The notes under the pieces were generated by a model, which did no database searches, was not told where the DNA came from, and saw nothing but the letters and a program-made list of their open reading frames with translations. From positions 1 through 64,000 of the forward strand of contig JAJDEB010000016.1 in the NCBI GenBank assembly GCA_029260015.1: DNA of 64,000 nt. The letters are read 5' to 3'. This document shows, in pieces, positions 9,601-17,888 of this stretch. Numbering within the stretch: position 1 is the stretch's first letter; every line of letters starts with the position of its first letter. The stretch is from Phycisphaerae bacterium (GTDB lineage Bacteria > Planctomycetota > Phycisphaerae > UBA1845). The translations under genes were made by a program, and so were the position numbers.

Positions 9601-11078
9601 ACGGCCCCGCCAAGGGCGTAGGTGCCGACCACCGTGCTCGCCGGACCCTGCTCGGTAACGTAGATAGTGGCTACGAAGTCATCGGTCGCCGCGCAGGGAT
9701 CGCCGCACTCATCGCCGTAGGTTCCCCACCATTGCAGGCTGGTGACCACGGTCGAATCCGTAAACGTGAAGCTCTCGGCCGCCCCCACCCCAAGATCCAC
9801 CGCCAGCGAAACCGCGAATGCACCCCCGTGCATCTGCTGATCGGGAAGCTGGCACACGGACGTTGTTGTAGCAGCCGCCACGCCACCGGCTCCACCGCTT
9901 CCCGCCGGGACTTTTGATTGCAGCGCGGCCCACTCGCATTCGTCGGGAATGGCGTTGGGCTGGCAGTCGCTGCTGGCGCCGCTGGACGTATCGCACTCGT
10001 CGGGCACGCCATTGGCGTTACAGTCCTGGCTTGTCCCAAGGTCGATGTCGCAACTATCGAGCGTGCCATTTGTCTGGCAGTCGCTGCTCAGACCGTTCGC
10101 CACGTCGCATTCGTCCGGAATGTCGTTTCCATTGCAGTCCGCGCTGGCCCCGCTGCTGAGATCGCAATCGTCGGGGACGCCGTTGCTGTTGCAGTCGGTT
10201 TCGCAGTCGTCCGGGATTCCATTGCCGTTGCAGTCGCCACTGGTTCCGGAAGCGATGTCGCACTCATCCGGGATGCCGTTTCCGTTGCAGTCCTTCGACG
10301 TGGCGCTTCGGATGTCGCAGACGTCCGGATCGCCGTTACCGTTGCAGTCGGGCTCGTCGGGATCGCAGCAGTCGCCCAGCCCGTCACCATCGCCATCCTC
10401 CTGACCCGAATTCGCGTCCTGGGGACAGTTGTCGCAGACCTCGCCGACGCCGTCGCCGTCGAGGTCAGCCTGGTCTGGGTTTGGGGTATCGGGACAGTTG
10501 TCCGCGCCGTCGTCGATGCCGTCCTGGTCGGTGTCGGAGAAGGCGCCGTCGAACAGTGCAAATGCGTCAAGAACATCGTCACCATAGTTGGCGACTTCGT
10601 AACGTAGGACATAGGTCCCTGCGCTGGGAGCCGTCCAGTTCCAGAGCGTCCAAGGGCCGTCGCCATAGTTGCCGATTGTGGCCACATCCGAATACCACGG
10701 CATGGCCACCAGCGCCCCGGCGGAGTCCAAGACACGTACGCTGGCATTGTCGTTGTAGGGGACGTAATCTCGAGCATCGAACGCTGCCCGACCCGACAAC
10801 GCGCCACCCGCCGCTAACGTTACGATCTGCTCTGCCCGTGTGTAACTACCCGATCCGTTGGTTTTCAGCAGCAGGAAGTAGCTTCCTTCAGGCGGCGCAT
10901 ACCACGTCCCGAGATCTCCTTGATGTTGCGTCACGACGCCGGCCGACCCGCCAGGCGGGATCGTCAATGTCCATCCGGTCGCATCGCCCGTTTCAAATCC
11001 CGGGTTTGTGACTGCGCCGGCCCCTGTAGCCAGCCACGCCGTGGCGATCACCGCCGTAATGACCGTTCGTCTAGACAT
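6660..11078 (-). CDS. Giant secreted mosaic protein with calcium/Cys repeat arrays
   Basis: 1472 residues. The start is placed at the ATG at 11078, which has GAGGT ~10 bases upstream and begins a signal peptide ('RTVITAVIATAWLATGAGA'); a longer upstream reading frame adds 88 residues of low-quality sequence. Order: a PEP/CBM-like jelly-roll (about 22-170); type-3-like 'DTDQDGIDDGADNCPD' loops; eight tandem DCNGNGxPDxCD units; a second domain starting 'GGAGGVAA'; four more Asp repeats; a dockerin-like pair ('DLDGDCDVDRDDL', 'DFERNGTVDMKDY'); a ~130-residue module ('PIPAGFFGAGSDPF'... 'VQPVFLF'), also found in the divergent gene at 12169; a Cys-rich part with two 'GACC..DG.C' repeats; and a C-terminal ~250-residue beta-rich domain without a sorting tail. 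An extracellular structural or binding protein; function unknown. Confidence 0.8.
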   Translation of the reverse strand: MSRRTVITAVIATAWLATGAGAVTNPGFETGDATGWTLTIPPGGSAGVVTQHQGDLGTWYAPPEGSYFLLLKTNGSGSYTRAEQIVTLAAGGALSGRAAFDARDYVPYNDNASVRVLDSAGALVAMPWYSDVATIGNYGDGPWTLWNWTAPSAGTYVLRYEVANYGDDVLDAFALFDGAFSDTDQDGIDDGADNCPDTPNPDQADLDGDGVGEVCDNCPQDANSGQEDGDGDGLGDCCDPDEPDCNGNGDPDVCDIRSATSKDCNGNGIPDECDIASGTSGDCNGNGIPDDCETDCNSNGVPDDCDLSSGASADCNGNDIPDECDVANGLSSDCQTNGTLDSCDIDLGTSQDCNANGVPDECDTSSGASSDCQPNAIPDECEWAALQSKVPAGSGGAGGVAAATTTSVCQLPDQQMHGGAFAVSLAVDLGVGAAESFTFTDSTVVTSLQWWGTYGDECGDPCAATDDFVATIYVTEQGPASTVVGTYALGGAVARTATGLTIPQGPGLPEYEYWADLFPPLVVEAGQRYWVDLHNATGTSCAWWWETAPEGFSGNGTSLYDANGDGYDVADLVPHDLAICGWGIPASQDCNTNGIHDTQDILDGTSKDCQPNGIPDECEDDRDYNGVPDNCDIVAGSCKDLNFNGVPDNADCLTTPGDLDGDCDVDRDDLTLLSACMGASGASILSGCVCADFERNGTVDMKDYLAYSAIVGQPVVGCKVPIPGSCPDSWSTSGGAGGVAAGLTASQTFYDFGTHGPIPAGFFGAGSDPFGDIVSFVGQAADPSGVQGATDTQIDHGPVVFDAVTGVAQSTLNIITLDLISENPISVMYGGANPEQWLVIAGLSPHDPGSGLLTATLDDPSGNAGTYDATVYVQPVFLFVKRQDLIDRKLPECVTARVLDTGGSPAPPVTSGEYDGIDEDTRDGGLKGRRTGRRGSRSGSEWDSDGSVSAVSTAMPPITLSFTGQPFVRVADPTIVGQVSVPDCAQGNFVPGVFEPPGGAPGGVASAAGQQLTCTSHITPGEAHYFCPKECEGKVCHYYSKVGGPSFVGKCSTFPVFPSEARGSKCPSGNCSADRLIHRKCADGGMAFQTYGSPTCEKADSLCKGACCDDGGACTLSTSALCAGTYMGDGTDCGSVTCPQSGACCHGDGTCTELDPADCNAPNDTHQGGGTSCATATCPCANLVSISPLIPCVDVGGSLSSSDFDIVTDPPGYEASVAITPASFTTPGDTVTVTGTICNSSLDTTIAVIDNAKFNEVSWSDIQTLLDTIDAALSVIENVADAGGPPVCSFTGPDFSGDVSLFKRQRCCSDGVQTHNGATGQMSLGAGLACVPPGLGFKWKEWFEAGVTLGADLSGQASLTLAEDCVQPLSVCLGASITGKLIATVGVTVVLAEDLLNFIVTGTAETAANVTAGCCLNQAGSAIATLNPLSVSGKVDIKILGFWEVTKDWGPVALLQPITSNPIGFTCTLPQF
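9931..10350 (-). repeat. Tandem ~57-base coding repeats (8 units)
   Basis: Inside the giant protein, eight consecutive units encode D-C-N-x-N-x-x-P-D-x-C-D followed by about seven variable residues often ending in G-x-S. Period is usually 19 codons. Asp/Asn spacing resembles thrombospondin type-3 calcium loops and each unit carries two cysteines that could pair. Similar arrays occur in the proteins at 2647 (five units) and 12169 (two sets of three). Confidence 0.75.
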
Positions 11079-12168
11079 CTTTATGCTACCTCGCTGTGCT
11101 TGCTGAGGAGGACCGCGCCGGCCGCCTCGCTTCATCCCGCGCTGACGAGCCCGACACACCGTCGGCATGTCTGCTCGCCACGATCGAAACTGAGCGAATG
11201 CACACGGTCGCCGTTCGCGCCGCCGTCCGTGCTTGACCGCTGCCCCCGACGCCAAAACCAGGGAGCCCGACTTCGGAGTCGCCTTCCCGCTCTCGATGTA
11301 AGCGTGCGTGCCGGCACGCGATAAAAACTGCTGCCCTGCCATCGCGCGTGAAAGAGGGCTCCTTCCCTGACAGGGGAATGCCCTTCTAGGCCGTCAGTGC
11401 GCACGCGGCACTCTCCGCGCACACCTCCTGCGCCACGGGATCAACCCTTCTCAATACGCAACCAATGGCGCCCGAACAGCGCCCACCGAACACCTAGACA
11501 GTCTGCGTTCGTCTGTTGTCGTAGGTCCGGCGAAGTGCGGCGATTTGCGGCCCAGCTCGACGTTGCGCCTAGCCCCTCTCACTGGTCATCGTAGCCGCCA
11601 AAACTACTGCGCCAGAAGATGTCCGTATACTACTGAATTCCTCCCGCAACTGTCAAGCCCTTACACAAAAAAATCCATTAACGGTTTCAGGGCTCCCACG
11701 CTTTAGGCATCGCACCCCCAAGCCGGAGCTGACAGCGAACATCTACCCGATCCCAGACTGCCCGACGTCGCCGGCGCGATCGATGTGTTACCCGCTCTAA
11801 CGCATTGACCCGGGGTCCCCTCAGGCCGGCGCCCGGCGACGCCGTAAGGATGCAATCGTGTCGGAGACCGTGAAGGGGAACTGATGCCTTTCGTACCGCA
11901 AGCCGCCGCAAGAACGATCCTGTCGCCCCGGATGCGCGGAAGAAAAATCGAAAAGTGGTAGGTGTAACGGGGGGGAGCGTTGTATAGTGGTCGAATCTGG
12001 GGCGACCGTGCAGCCGGACAGGGCCATCTGGGAAAACTCGGGTGACCCAAAGAGGGAGGTTCTCCGCGAACGGACGGACCTTTCTCCACGTCTGACAACT
12101 GTGTTGCTGGAGCATAGAGTGCGATCTCCGGAGGAAGACGGCACATCCCTTCTTGAAAGGAGCAAGTC
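11079..12168. other. Long divergent intergenic region
   Basis: 1090 bases separating two divergent secreted-protein genes. Frames running through it have Arg/Ser-rich shadow composition and no ribosome sites, so I call no gene. It must hold promoters in both directions: a minus-strand candidate is listed at 11627-11656, and a plus-strand TATAGT at 11983-11988 lacks a good -35. An A-run (around 11668-11675) lies near the middle. The leader of the right-hand gene would be about 180 bases. Confidence 0.4.
11627..11656 (-). promoter_or_regulatory. Candidate sigma-70 promoter for the giant-protein operon
   Basis: On the minus strand TTGACA (11656-11651) is followed after 18 bases by TAGTAT (11632-11627). 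It points toward the gene starting at 11078, giving a ~540-base leader, which is long; hence the modest confidence. Confidence 0.3.
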
Positions 12169-14637
12169 ATGAAGTCGATTGCAGGAGTTCGGCTGACAGC
12201 GATCGTCACGATCACAATGCTTGGCGCATCGGCCATGGGAGCGGAAATGGCGTGGAAACCCGTTTCCGCGACCGGCGGCTACAGCATTAGCGGGAATGAA
12301 ATCTTCGTCGCGCCGGGTGCTCAGGTGACTCTGGAAGTAAGGATCTCCGGGTGGGATCCCCAGCTCCTCAAGGCATGGGAGGCGGACGTCGATCCCTTGA
12401 GCGTAACAAGCGGTGGAGGCGGTTCGCTGAGCCTCCTGAGTATTCCGGACCCGCTCGCGGGGCTGTTCATCGACTCAAACCGCCAGGATTTTGTGTTTTA
12501 CGATGTTCCTCATCTTCCGGGGGTTGACCCTTCAAGCCCCGCCTTCCGCGTAGCCGCCGCGATAGGGTCGGGAGCCGTTCCCGTCGCCGATCCCGGTACG
12601 CCGCGCTATGCCGCGACGGCGATCCTGGTCGTGTCGATCGACGCCCGCGGTACATTCACGGTCGGTCTCTTGGAGACTTCGGTCCTGATAGCGGAGAATA
12701 ACCTTCCCATCACACCCCTGACGCTGACACCTGCAAGGATTACGATCGGGGATCCCTGCTGCCTTCCCGGCGGAAGCTGTGCGTGGCTCAGTGCGAGCGC
12801 ATGCAGCTCGGCCGGTGGAACCGCGGCCGCGGGCTGTTCCGGTGACACCAATCCGAGCAACGGCGTGGACGACGCTTGCGAGGCTGACTGTGACGGCGAC
12901 GGCATCACCGACGCTGCCGAAGCCGGTGTCGCCGACAAGGACTGTGACCTGGACGGCACCTGCAACGGTCTCGACATAGCGAGCTGCACACCGGGGAACA
13001 CCGCATGTGCCGACTGCAACGGTAACGGGGTGCCCGATGGATGTGATTTGAGCCTCTCTGTCAGCAAAGACTGCAACGGGAACACCCTACCGGACGAGTG
13101 TGATATCGCTACGATGACCAGCGCGGATTGTGGTCCCAACGGGATTCCCGACGAATGCGAAACAGGGGCTTGCTGCTTCGTCCAGCTGGGTGAGCAGCAG
13201 TGCACGGAGACGACGCCGGACAACTGCGCGACGCTACCCGGGATCTATCGAGGTCCTTGCCGTGCCTGCCCGACACAAAGTGCGGCTGTCATCAACGAGC
13301 CAGGGGGCACTATCTTTGTTCATATCATCGGCCCTCCCACCACGTGCCCTCCCCCTTTCGCGCTGGGGCGGATGGCCAGCTCCTGCACGTCGGGACCATT
13401 CTACGATCCCTGGGCTTCACCGGCCGACGGGTCCATGTGCCATAACTTCGGGGCGGTCGGTGGTGGACCGATACCGGCCGATTTCTTCGGCCCCGGCTCT
13501 GATCCGTTTGACCAACCCGTTTGTCTCGAGGGTGAACCGCTTGGTCCTACGTCCTTCGGTGATTTCGGCGATGCCGATACGATTATCGAGAGATTGGCGG
13601 ATCCGCACGACCGATGCGAACTCCCTGCGGGGCAGAGCGCGGCGGTCGACATCAAGATCGTAGAGCTCAGCCTCGTCAGCACAAGTCCGATCACCGTGAC
13701 CTACAACGGTGGACAGAACCCTGAACCGTGGGACGTGGCCGTCGACTTGTCAGCGGTCGTAACGCCGCCGGCGGGAACACTCACCGCCCTCAAGGAGCAC
13801 TGCAACGGCGGCACCTACACATCGGTCCTGCACGTGCAGCCAAGATTCACTTTCCACAGCGTGGCGAGCCCCACTCAGGTCGTGTTCGACACCGGTGATT
13901 CGGGCCTCCCCCCGGTCATGCTGATTCAAGACGTTCCCGCTCCGTGGTCCCACGACGTCGATCCCAACCTCGGGCTGACAGGTGATCCTTGCTCCTCGTT
14001 TCACGCGGGGCTTCTGGACGGCGCGACCACGACGGACTGCGATTGCAACACCAACCTGGTACGTGACAAATGCGATGTTGAGTCGATGACAAGTCAGGAC
14101 TGTAACGGAAATGCGGTGCCGGACGATTGTGACATCAACAGCGGCACGAGTAGCGACGTCAACGGCAACAACGTTCCCGACGACTGCGATGGGCCGTTCT
14201 GCGGCGACGGCACCTGTGACGCAGGCGAGGTTCAGTGCATTTGTCCCGCCGACTGCGGTGCCCCGCCGTCGAGCGAAACGTCGGGCCTCACCTGTACCGA
14301 CGTTAGCGACAACGATTGTGATTCCCTGACCGATTGTGCCGACCCCGACTGCGCCACGGACGCGGCCTGCGGTCCATTCTGCGGAGACGGCAACTGCGCC
14401 GCGAACGAGAATCAATGCGACTGCCCAGCCGATTGCGGAGCGCCGCCGCCGAACGAAGTGCATGGATCGACCTGCGCCGACAACATCGATAACGACTGCG
14501 ATTCGTTGACCGACGGCGCCGACCAGGACTGCGGCGTCATTCCTGCGGTCTCTCAGTGGGGTCTCGTCGTTTTGACGATGTTGTTGCTCGTAGCGGGACG
14601 CGTTTACTTCGGCCGGCGGGTTCCGGCCCCTTTGTAG
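12169..14637 (+). CDS. Secreted Asp/Cys-repeat protein with IPTL-CTERM-like sorting tail
   Basis: 822 residues, AAGGAG upstream of the ATG and a signal peptide ('LTAIVTITMLGASAMGAE'). The N-terminal ~180 residues resemble the cohesin-like domain of the protein at 2647. Then come a Cys-rich unit ('CCLPGGSCAWLSASAC'), Asp-rich calcium loops, three DCNxNxxPD repeats, a 'GACC' Cys unit, a ~130-residue module ('PIPADFFGPGSDPF' to 'LHVQPRFTF') shared with the giant protein encoded divergently, three more Asp repeats, and two 'CGDGxC...CPADCG' Cys-rich units. It ends 'IPAVSQWGLVVLTMLLLVAG' then Arg-Arg, i.e. the short motif, single membrane helix and basic end of an IPTL-CTERM anchor recognised by an exosortase-type enzyme. 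Surface-attached protein; ligand unknown. Confidence 0.85.
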   Translation: MKSIAGVRLTAIVTITMLGASAMGAEMAWKPVSATGGYSISGNEIFVAPGAQVTLEVRISGWDPQLLKAWEADVDPLSVTSGGGGSLSLLSIPDPLAGLFIDSNRQDFVFYDVPHLPGVDPSSPAFRVAAAIGSGAVPVADPGTPRYAATAILVVSIDARGTFTVGLLETSVLIAENNLPITPLTLTPARITIGDPCCLPGGSCAWLSASACSSAGGTAAAGCSGDTNPSNGVDDACEADCDGDGITDAAEAGVADKDCDLDGTCNGLDIASCTPGNTACADCNGNGVPDGCDLSLSVSKDCNGNTLPDECDIATMTSADCGPNGIPDECETGACCFVQLGEQQCTETTPDNCATLPGIYRGPCRACPTQSAAVINEPGGTIFVHIIGPPTTCPPPFALGRMASSCTSGPFYDPWASPADGSMCHNFGAVGGGPIPADFFGPGSDPFDQPVCLEGEPLGPTSFGDFGDADTIIERLADPHDRCELPAGQSAAVDIKIVELSLVSTSPITVTYNGGQNPEPWDVAVDLSAVVTPPAGTLTALKEHCNGGTYTSVLHVQPRFTFHSVASPTQVVFDTGDSGLPPVMLIQDVPAPWSHDVDPNLGLTGDPCSSFHAGLLDGATTTDCDCNTNLVRDKCDVESMTSQDCNGNAVPDDCDINSGTSSDVNGNNVPDDCDGPFCGDGTCDAGEVQCICPADCGAPPSSETSGLTCTDVSDNDCDSLTDCADPDCATDAACGPFCGDGNCAANENQCDCPADCGAPPPNEVHGSTCADNIDNDCDSLTDGADQDCGVIPAVSQWGLVVLTMLLLVAGRVYFGRRVPAPL

Positions 14638-15461
14638 CGGTTGTCGACTCCGATGTGATCAGCGTATCCACGTGATGGACGACGCCGTCATCATTAAGCC
14701 CGTATTGGTCCGTGAGAACGCTGGAGGATGGCTTATCTACTTGATCGGAGTTGTCGACTCCGATATTCATGCCCTCTCTCAAAGCTTTGTCGCGCGCAAG
14801 ATCCAGGCGGTGCGTCACCCCGTCTTGCGCTTTGATTATGTGTCTCTTCAAACCGGTGCCCGGCGTCGGTGAGCCTGCCGTAGGGAGAGTGGCGGTATTG
14901 GCGGAAGATCTTGCCGTCGGATGCTTGCCGCGTTTGTACCGATGCATCAAGAGAAGGAATCGCTTCCCCAGCTCAACGCTCCGCCAACGGGTTCGCCCAT
15001 CCGGCTGCAGCAGGACGCTAGTTGTCCGTGAACCGCCCCCCCCTCTCCGGATTCCAGGAAATGTTGCGAGCTAGACGGAAGAGAAGAACACCGCCGCAAG
15101 CGCGCCTTCCCCTTGGAACCGGGTACTGGAATGGCTCGCTGACCCTGAGGCGATCGCCCCGCATCAAGTCAGCCATGCGCCCGCATGGGTACGCCTCCCG
15201 ATCCGATGAACTTCACCTACCACTACCACGAGAAAGTACAGTTCTACTGGCGCGGCAACTTCACGCCGAGGAGAATCGACTTGTCAGTCTCTCTGAACAC
15301 GGGCGTTGGAGAATGGAAACTCCGGCCTCAAGGTGCGCCGCCGTCACCGCCGCCTTGGCGTTACGATCGCCCCAGTTGAACGTACGTTGCCGGCCCGCTA
15401 CACTCGCCACACACCGGTGCGGTGGTCGAAAGACACTCACACAATTTCCTGGAGCGCCAAG
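14638..15461. other. Intergenic region with a 15-base direct repeat
   Basis: About 820 bases without a convincing gene. The 15-mer GTTGTCGACTCCGAT occurs at 14640-14654 and again at 14750-14764; the second copy is the right half of a perfect 8-bp hairpin (ATCGGAGT/ACTCCGAT, 14744-14764). A minus-strand frame at 14537-14950 contains 'KALREGMNIGV', vaguely like the lipoprotein at 15462, but has no signal or ribosome site, so I do not call it. Confidence 0.4.
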
Positions 15462-15638
15462 ATGAAGCGAATGAGGGTCTCTGTCGGCCTGTGCATGATT
15501 CTTCTGTCCTTGATGGCATCCACCGGGTGCACTCGCGCACTGAAAGACGGCGTATCCATCGGCGTGACCGACGGACTTAGCGATGGAGTCGCGCAACTCG
15601 TAAGCGAACTCGTAACGCGGTTCTCAGCGGCAAACTGA
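15462..15638 (+). CDS. Small lipoprotein (58 residues)
   Basis: The ATG at 15462 has TGGAG about 8 bases upstream. The product starts 'KRMRVSVGLCMILLSLMAS' and reaches a lipobox 'STGC' at about residue 22, so it should be lipidated. The mature ~36 residues ('RALKDGVSIGVTDGLSDGVAQLV') form an amphipathic helix with repeated D-G/G-V spacing. It lies 87 bases before the TonB-dependent receptor and could be co-expressed. A similar small lipoprotein sits before another outer-membrane protein gene at 43927. Function unknown. Confidence 0.7.
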   Translation: MKRMRVSVGLCMILLSLMASTGCTRALKDGVSIGVTDGLSDGVAQLVSELVTRFSAAN

Positions 15639-15725
15639 GCCCGATGAGCTGCTGGAATCGTGTCGTTTCGATAGCGAGGAAGTCGGCGGGACAACACCTG
15701 CCCTCGCCATACGCGGAGCCACGCA

Positions 15726-17858
15726 ATGCACCATAGCTGCGCACCGTACCGTCCCACACTTCAGATCGCTGTCGTCTTGATTTGCGCTTCGGGTGTGTTC
15801 GCACAAGATCCGCGTCCACCGGATCCGCCGACCCCAAGCGGGCGACAGATCGACGAGCCGACGCTCGACGAGGTCGTCGTCACCGCCACGCGGCGATCAC
15901 AGCGCCCCTTCAACCTCTCCTTCACGACGCACGCCGTCACGTCCAACGATCTGCGCGATGCGTCTTTTCGCACGACACCCGAAGCATTGCGCGAGCTGCC
16001 GGGCGTCATGGTGCAGAAGACCTCGCATGGCCAGGGCTCCCCCTACATTCGTGGATTCACCGGTTTCCACAACCTGCTGATGATCGACGGAATTCGGCTG
16101 AACAACTCCGTCTTCCGCCCCGGACCCAATCAATACTGGAACACGGTCGACCCTCTGAGCCTGAGCCGACTCGAGGTTGTCAAAGGACCGACTTCGGTCC
16201 TCTACGGCTCGGATGCCATCGGCGGAACGGTCAACGCCATCACCAAGAGCCCGTCGACGTATGGCGAGGGAACGAACATGGAGAAACGATTGTACTATCG
16301 ATTCTCCAGCGCAGAGCGATCACACACGACGCGATTGGAGTTAGACTGGGCGGTCGACGACAAACTGGGTCTCCTCCTGGGCGCCACACTCAAGGACTTC
16401 GGTTCGCTTCGCGCGGGCCGCGGCACGGGCACCCAGCCCAACACCGGCTATGACGAGTGGGACGCCGACCTGAAGCTCGAATACTTCTTCAATCCGGACA
16501 CGCGCCTGGTCATCGCCCACCAGGAAGTCAGCCTGAACAACGTACCACGAACACACAGAACGCACTTCGCCAAGAGCTTCAAGGGAACCACCGTTGGGAC
16601 GGATCGCCGGAGAGACCTCGACCAGGACCGCCGGTTGACCTACGTCCAGCTCCACGCCGAGAACATGGATTCCTTCGTGGAAACCATGCGGCTGTCACTG
16701 TCGTGGCAGGAACAACACGAAACGCGCGACCGGATTCGACGCAACGGACGCCGTGAGTTCCAGGGCTTCGACGTCGGAACCTTCGGCGCCGGCGCCCAGT
16801 TCGAGAGTCCCACCGCCATCGGTTATCTCACCTACGGCATCGAGTATTACCACGACCACGTGAACTCGTTTTCCTCTCGAAATCGCATCCAGGGTTCCGT
16901 GGCTGACAACGCGAGCTACGATCTCCTGGGCGTCTACCTGCAGGATGAGCTGAGTCTCTCGCAGCGCTGGGATCTGACCCTGGGTGGCCGAGTCAACTTC
17001 GCTCGAGCCGATGCGAGCCGCGTTCGCGATCCGCTGACCGGGCGTCGGACCTCGGTGGCGGATGAATGGTGCTCACTGGTCGGCAACGTGCGACTTGTTT
17101 ATCACCTCATTCCCGAACACATCAACGTGTTCGGCGGTGTTGCTCAGGGCTTCCGCTCACCCAACCTTTCCGACCTCACACGGTTCGACTCCGCGCGGAC
17201 AGACGAAATCGAAACGCCGGCGCTGGGGTTGGATCCGGAAACCTACATCTCGTTCGAAGCGGGGATCAAGTCCGAATACGAATCATGGTCGATGCAAGCC
17301 GCCTACTTCCATACCCTGATCGATGAGATGATCATCCGCGTCCCGACGGGTCGGGTCGTAGACGGTGAATTCGAGGTCACCAAGCGCAACGGCGGTGATG
17401 GATTCATCCACGGCATCGAACTCACGTCAAGCTACCGCTTTCATCCGGAGTGGACCCTCTTCGGGAATTTCACCTGGATCGACGGTGAGGTCGACACCTT
17501 CCCCACGTCAAGTGCGCGGCTCGTCCGCGAGCCGATCTCGCGCCTGATGCCGTTATCCGGGCAGCTCGGCCTGCGATGGGATCACCCCTCCGGTCGGCTT
17601 TGGGTTGAAGGGCTATCGCTCGTCGCGGATAACCAGAACGATCTTTCGTCTCGCGATCGAGCCGACACCGGGCGCATTCCGCCCGGCGGCACACCAAGTT
17701 ACACGGTTTTTTCGCTTCGCAGCGGGTGGCAGATCAGGGATAATGTCCACCTGTCCGTCGCGTTGGAGAATCTGACCGACGAGGATTACCGGGTTCACGG
17801 ATCGGGCCAGAACGAGCCGGGGCGAAGCCTCAACGTCGGGCTCAGTATCTCGTTCTGA
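15726..17858 (+). CDS. TonB-dependent outer-membrane receptor
   Basis: 710 residues: signal peptide ('LQIAVVLICASGVFAQ'), a TonB-box-like 'LDEVVVTATR' at about 47-56, a plug domain ('LRELPGVMVQ', 'GSPYIRGF', 'LLMIDGIRLNN', 'LEVVKGPTSVLYG', 'AIGGTVN') at about 65-190, and a ~500-residue 22-strand barrel ending 'SLNVGLSISF' with the expected terminal Phe. It imports a scarce ligand (siderophore, vitamin or glycan) across the outer membrane using TonB energy. The next gene encodes a TonB-family protein 30 bases away, so the receptor and its energiser form an operon. No ligand-specific feature can be read. A GGAG site lies 7 bases before the ATG. Confidence 0.9.
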   Translation: MHHSCAPYRPTLQIAVVLICASGVFAQDPRPPDPPTPSGRQIDEPTLDEVVVTATRRSQRPFNLSFTTHAVTSNDLRDASFRTTPEALRELPGVMVQKTSHGQGSPYIRGFTGFHNLLMIDGIRLNNSVFRPGPNQYWNTVDPLSLSRLEVVKGPTSVLYGSDAIGGTVNAITKSPSTYGEGTNMEKRLYYRFSSAERSHTTRLELDWAVDDKLGLLLGATLKDFGSLRAGRGTGTQPNTGYDEWDADLKLEYFFNPDTRLVIAHQEVSLNNVPRTHRTHFAKSFKGTTVGTDRRRDLDQDRRLTYVQLHAENMDSFVETMRLSLSWQEQHETRDRIRRNGRREFQGFDVGTFGAGAQFESPTAIGYLTYGIEYYHDHVNSFSSRNRIQGSVADNASYDLLGVYLQDELSLSQRWDLTLGGRVNFARADASRVRDPLTGRRTSVADEWCSLVGNVRLVYHLIPEHINVFGGVAQGFRSPNLSDLTRFDSARTDEIETPALGLDPETYISFEAGIKSEYESWSMQAAYFHTLIDEMIIRVPTGRVVDGEFEVTKRNGGDGFIHGIELTSSYRFHPEWTLFGNFTWIDGEVDTFPTSSARLVREPISRLMPLSGQLGLRWDHPSGRLWVEGLSLVADNQNDLSSRDRADTGRIPPGGTPSYTVFSLRSGWQIRDNVHLSVALENLTDEDYRVHGSGQNEPGRSLNVGLSISF

Positions 17859-17888
17859 AAGTGCCGCCCGCGCGAGAAACCGAGAACG

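Noticed and set aside
9931..10350. Regular ~57-base repeats considered as a CRISPR array
   Set aside because: Repeats are in-frame codons of a secreted protein with diverged units and no unique spacers.
11983..11988. TATAGT as a plus-strand -10 box for the gene at 12169
   Set aside because: No acceptable -35 at 16-19 bases upstream; kept only as a remark in the intergenic entry.
14537..14950. Minus-strand frame with 'KALREGMNIGV' resembling the lipoprotein at 15462
   Set aside because: The match is about 11 residues, there is no signal peptide, lipobox or ribosome site, and the frame overlaps the end of the gene at 12169.
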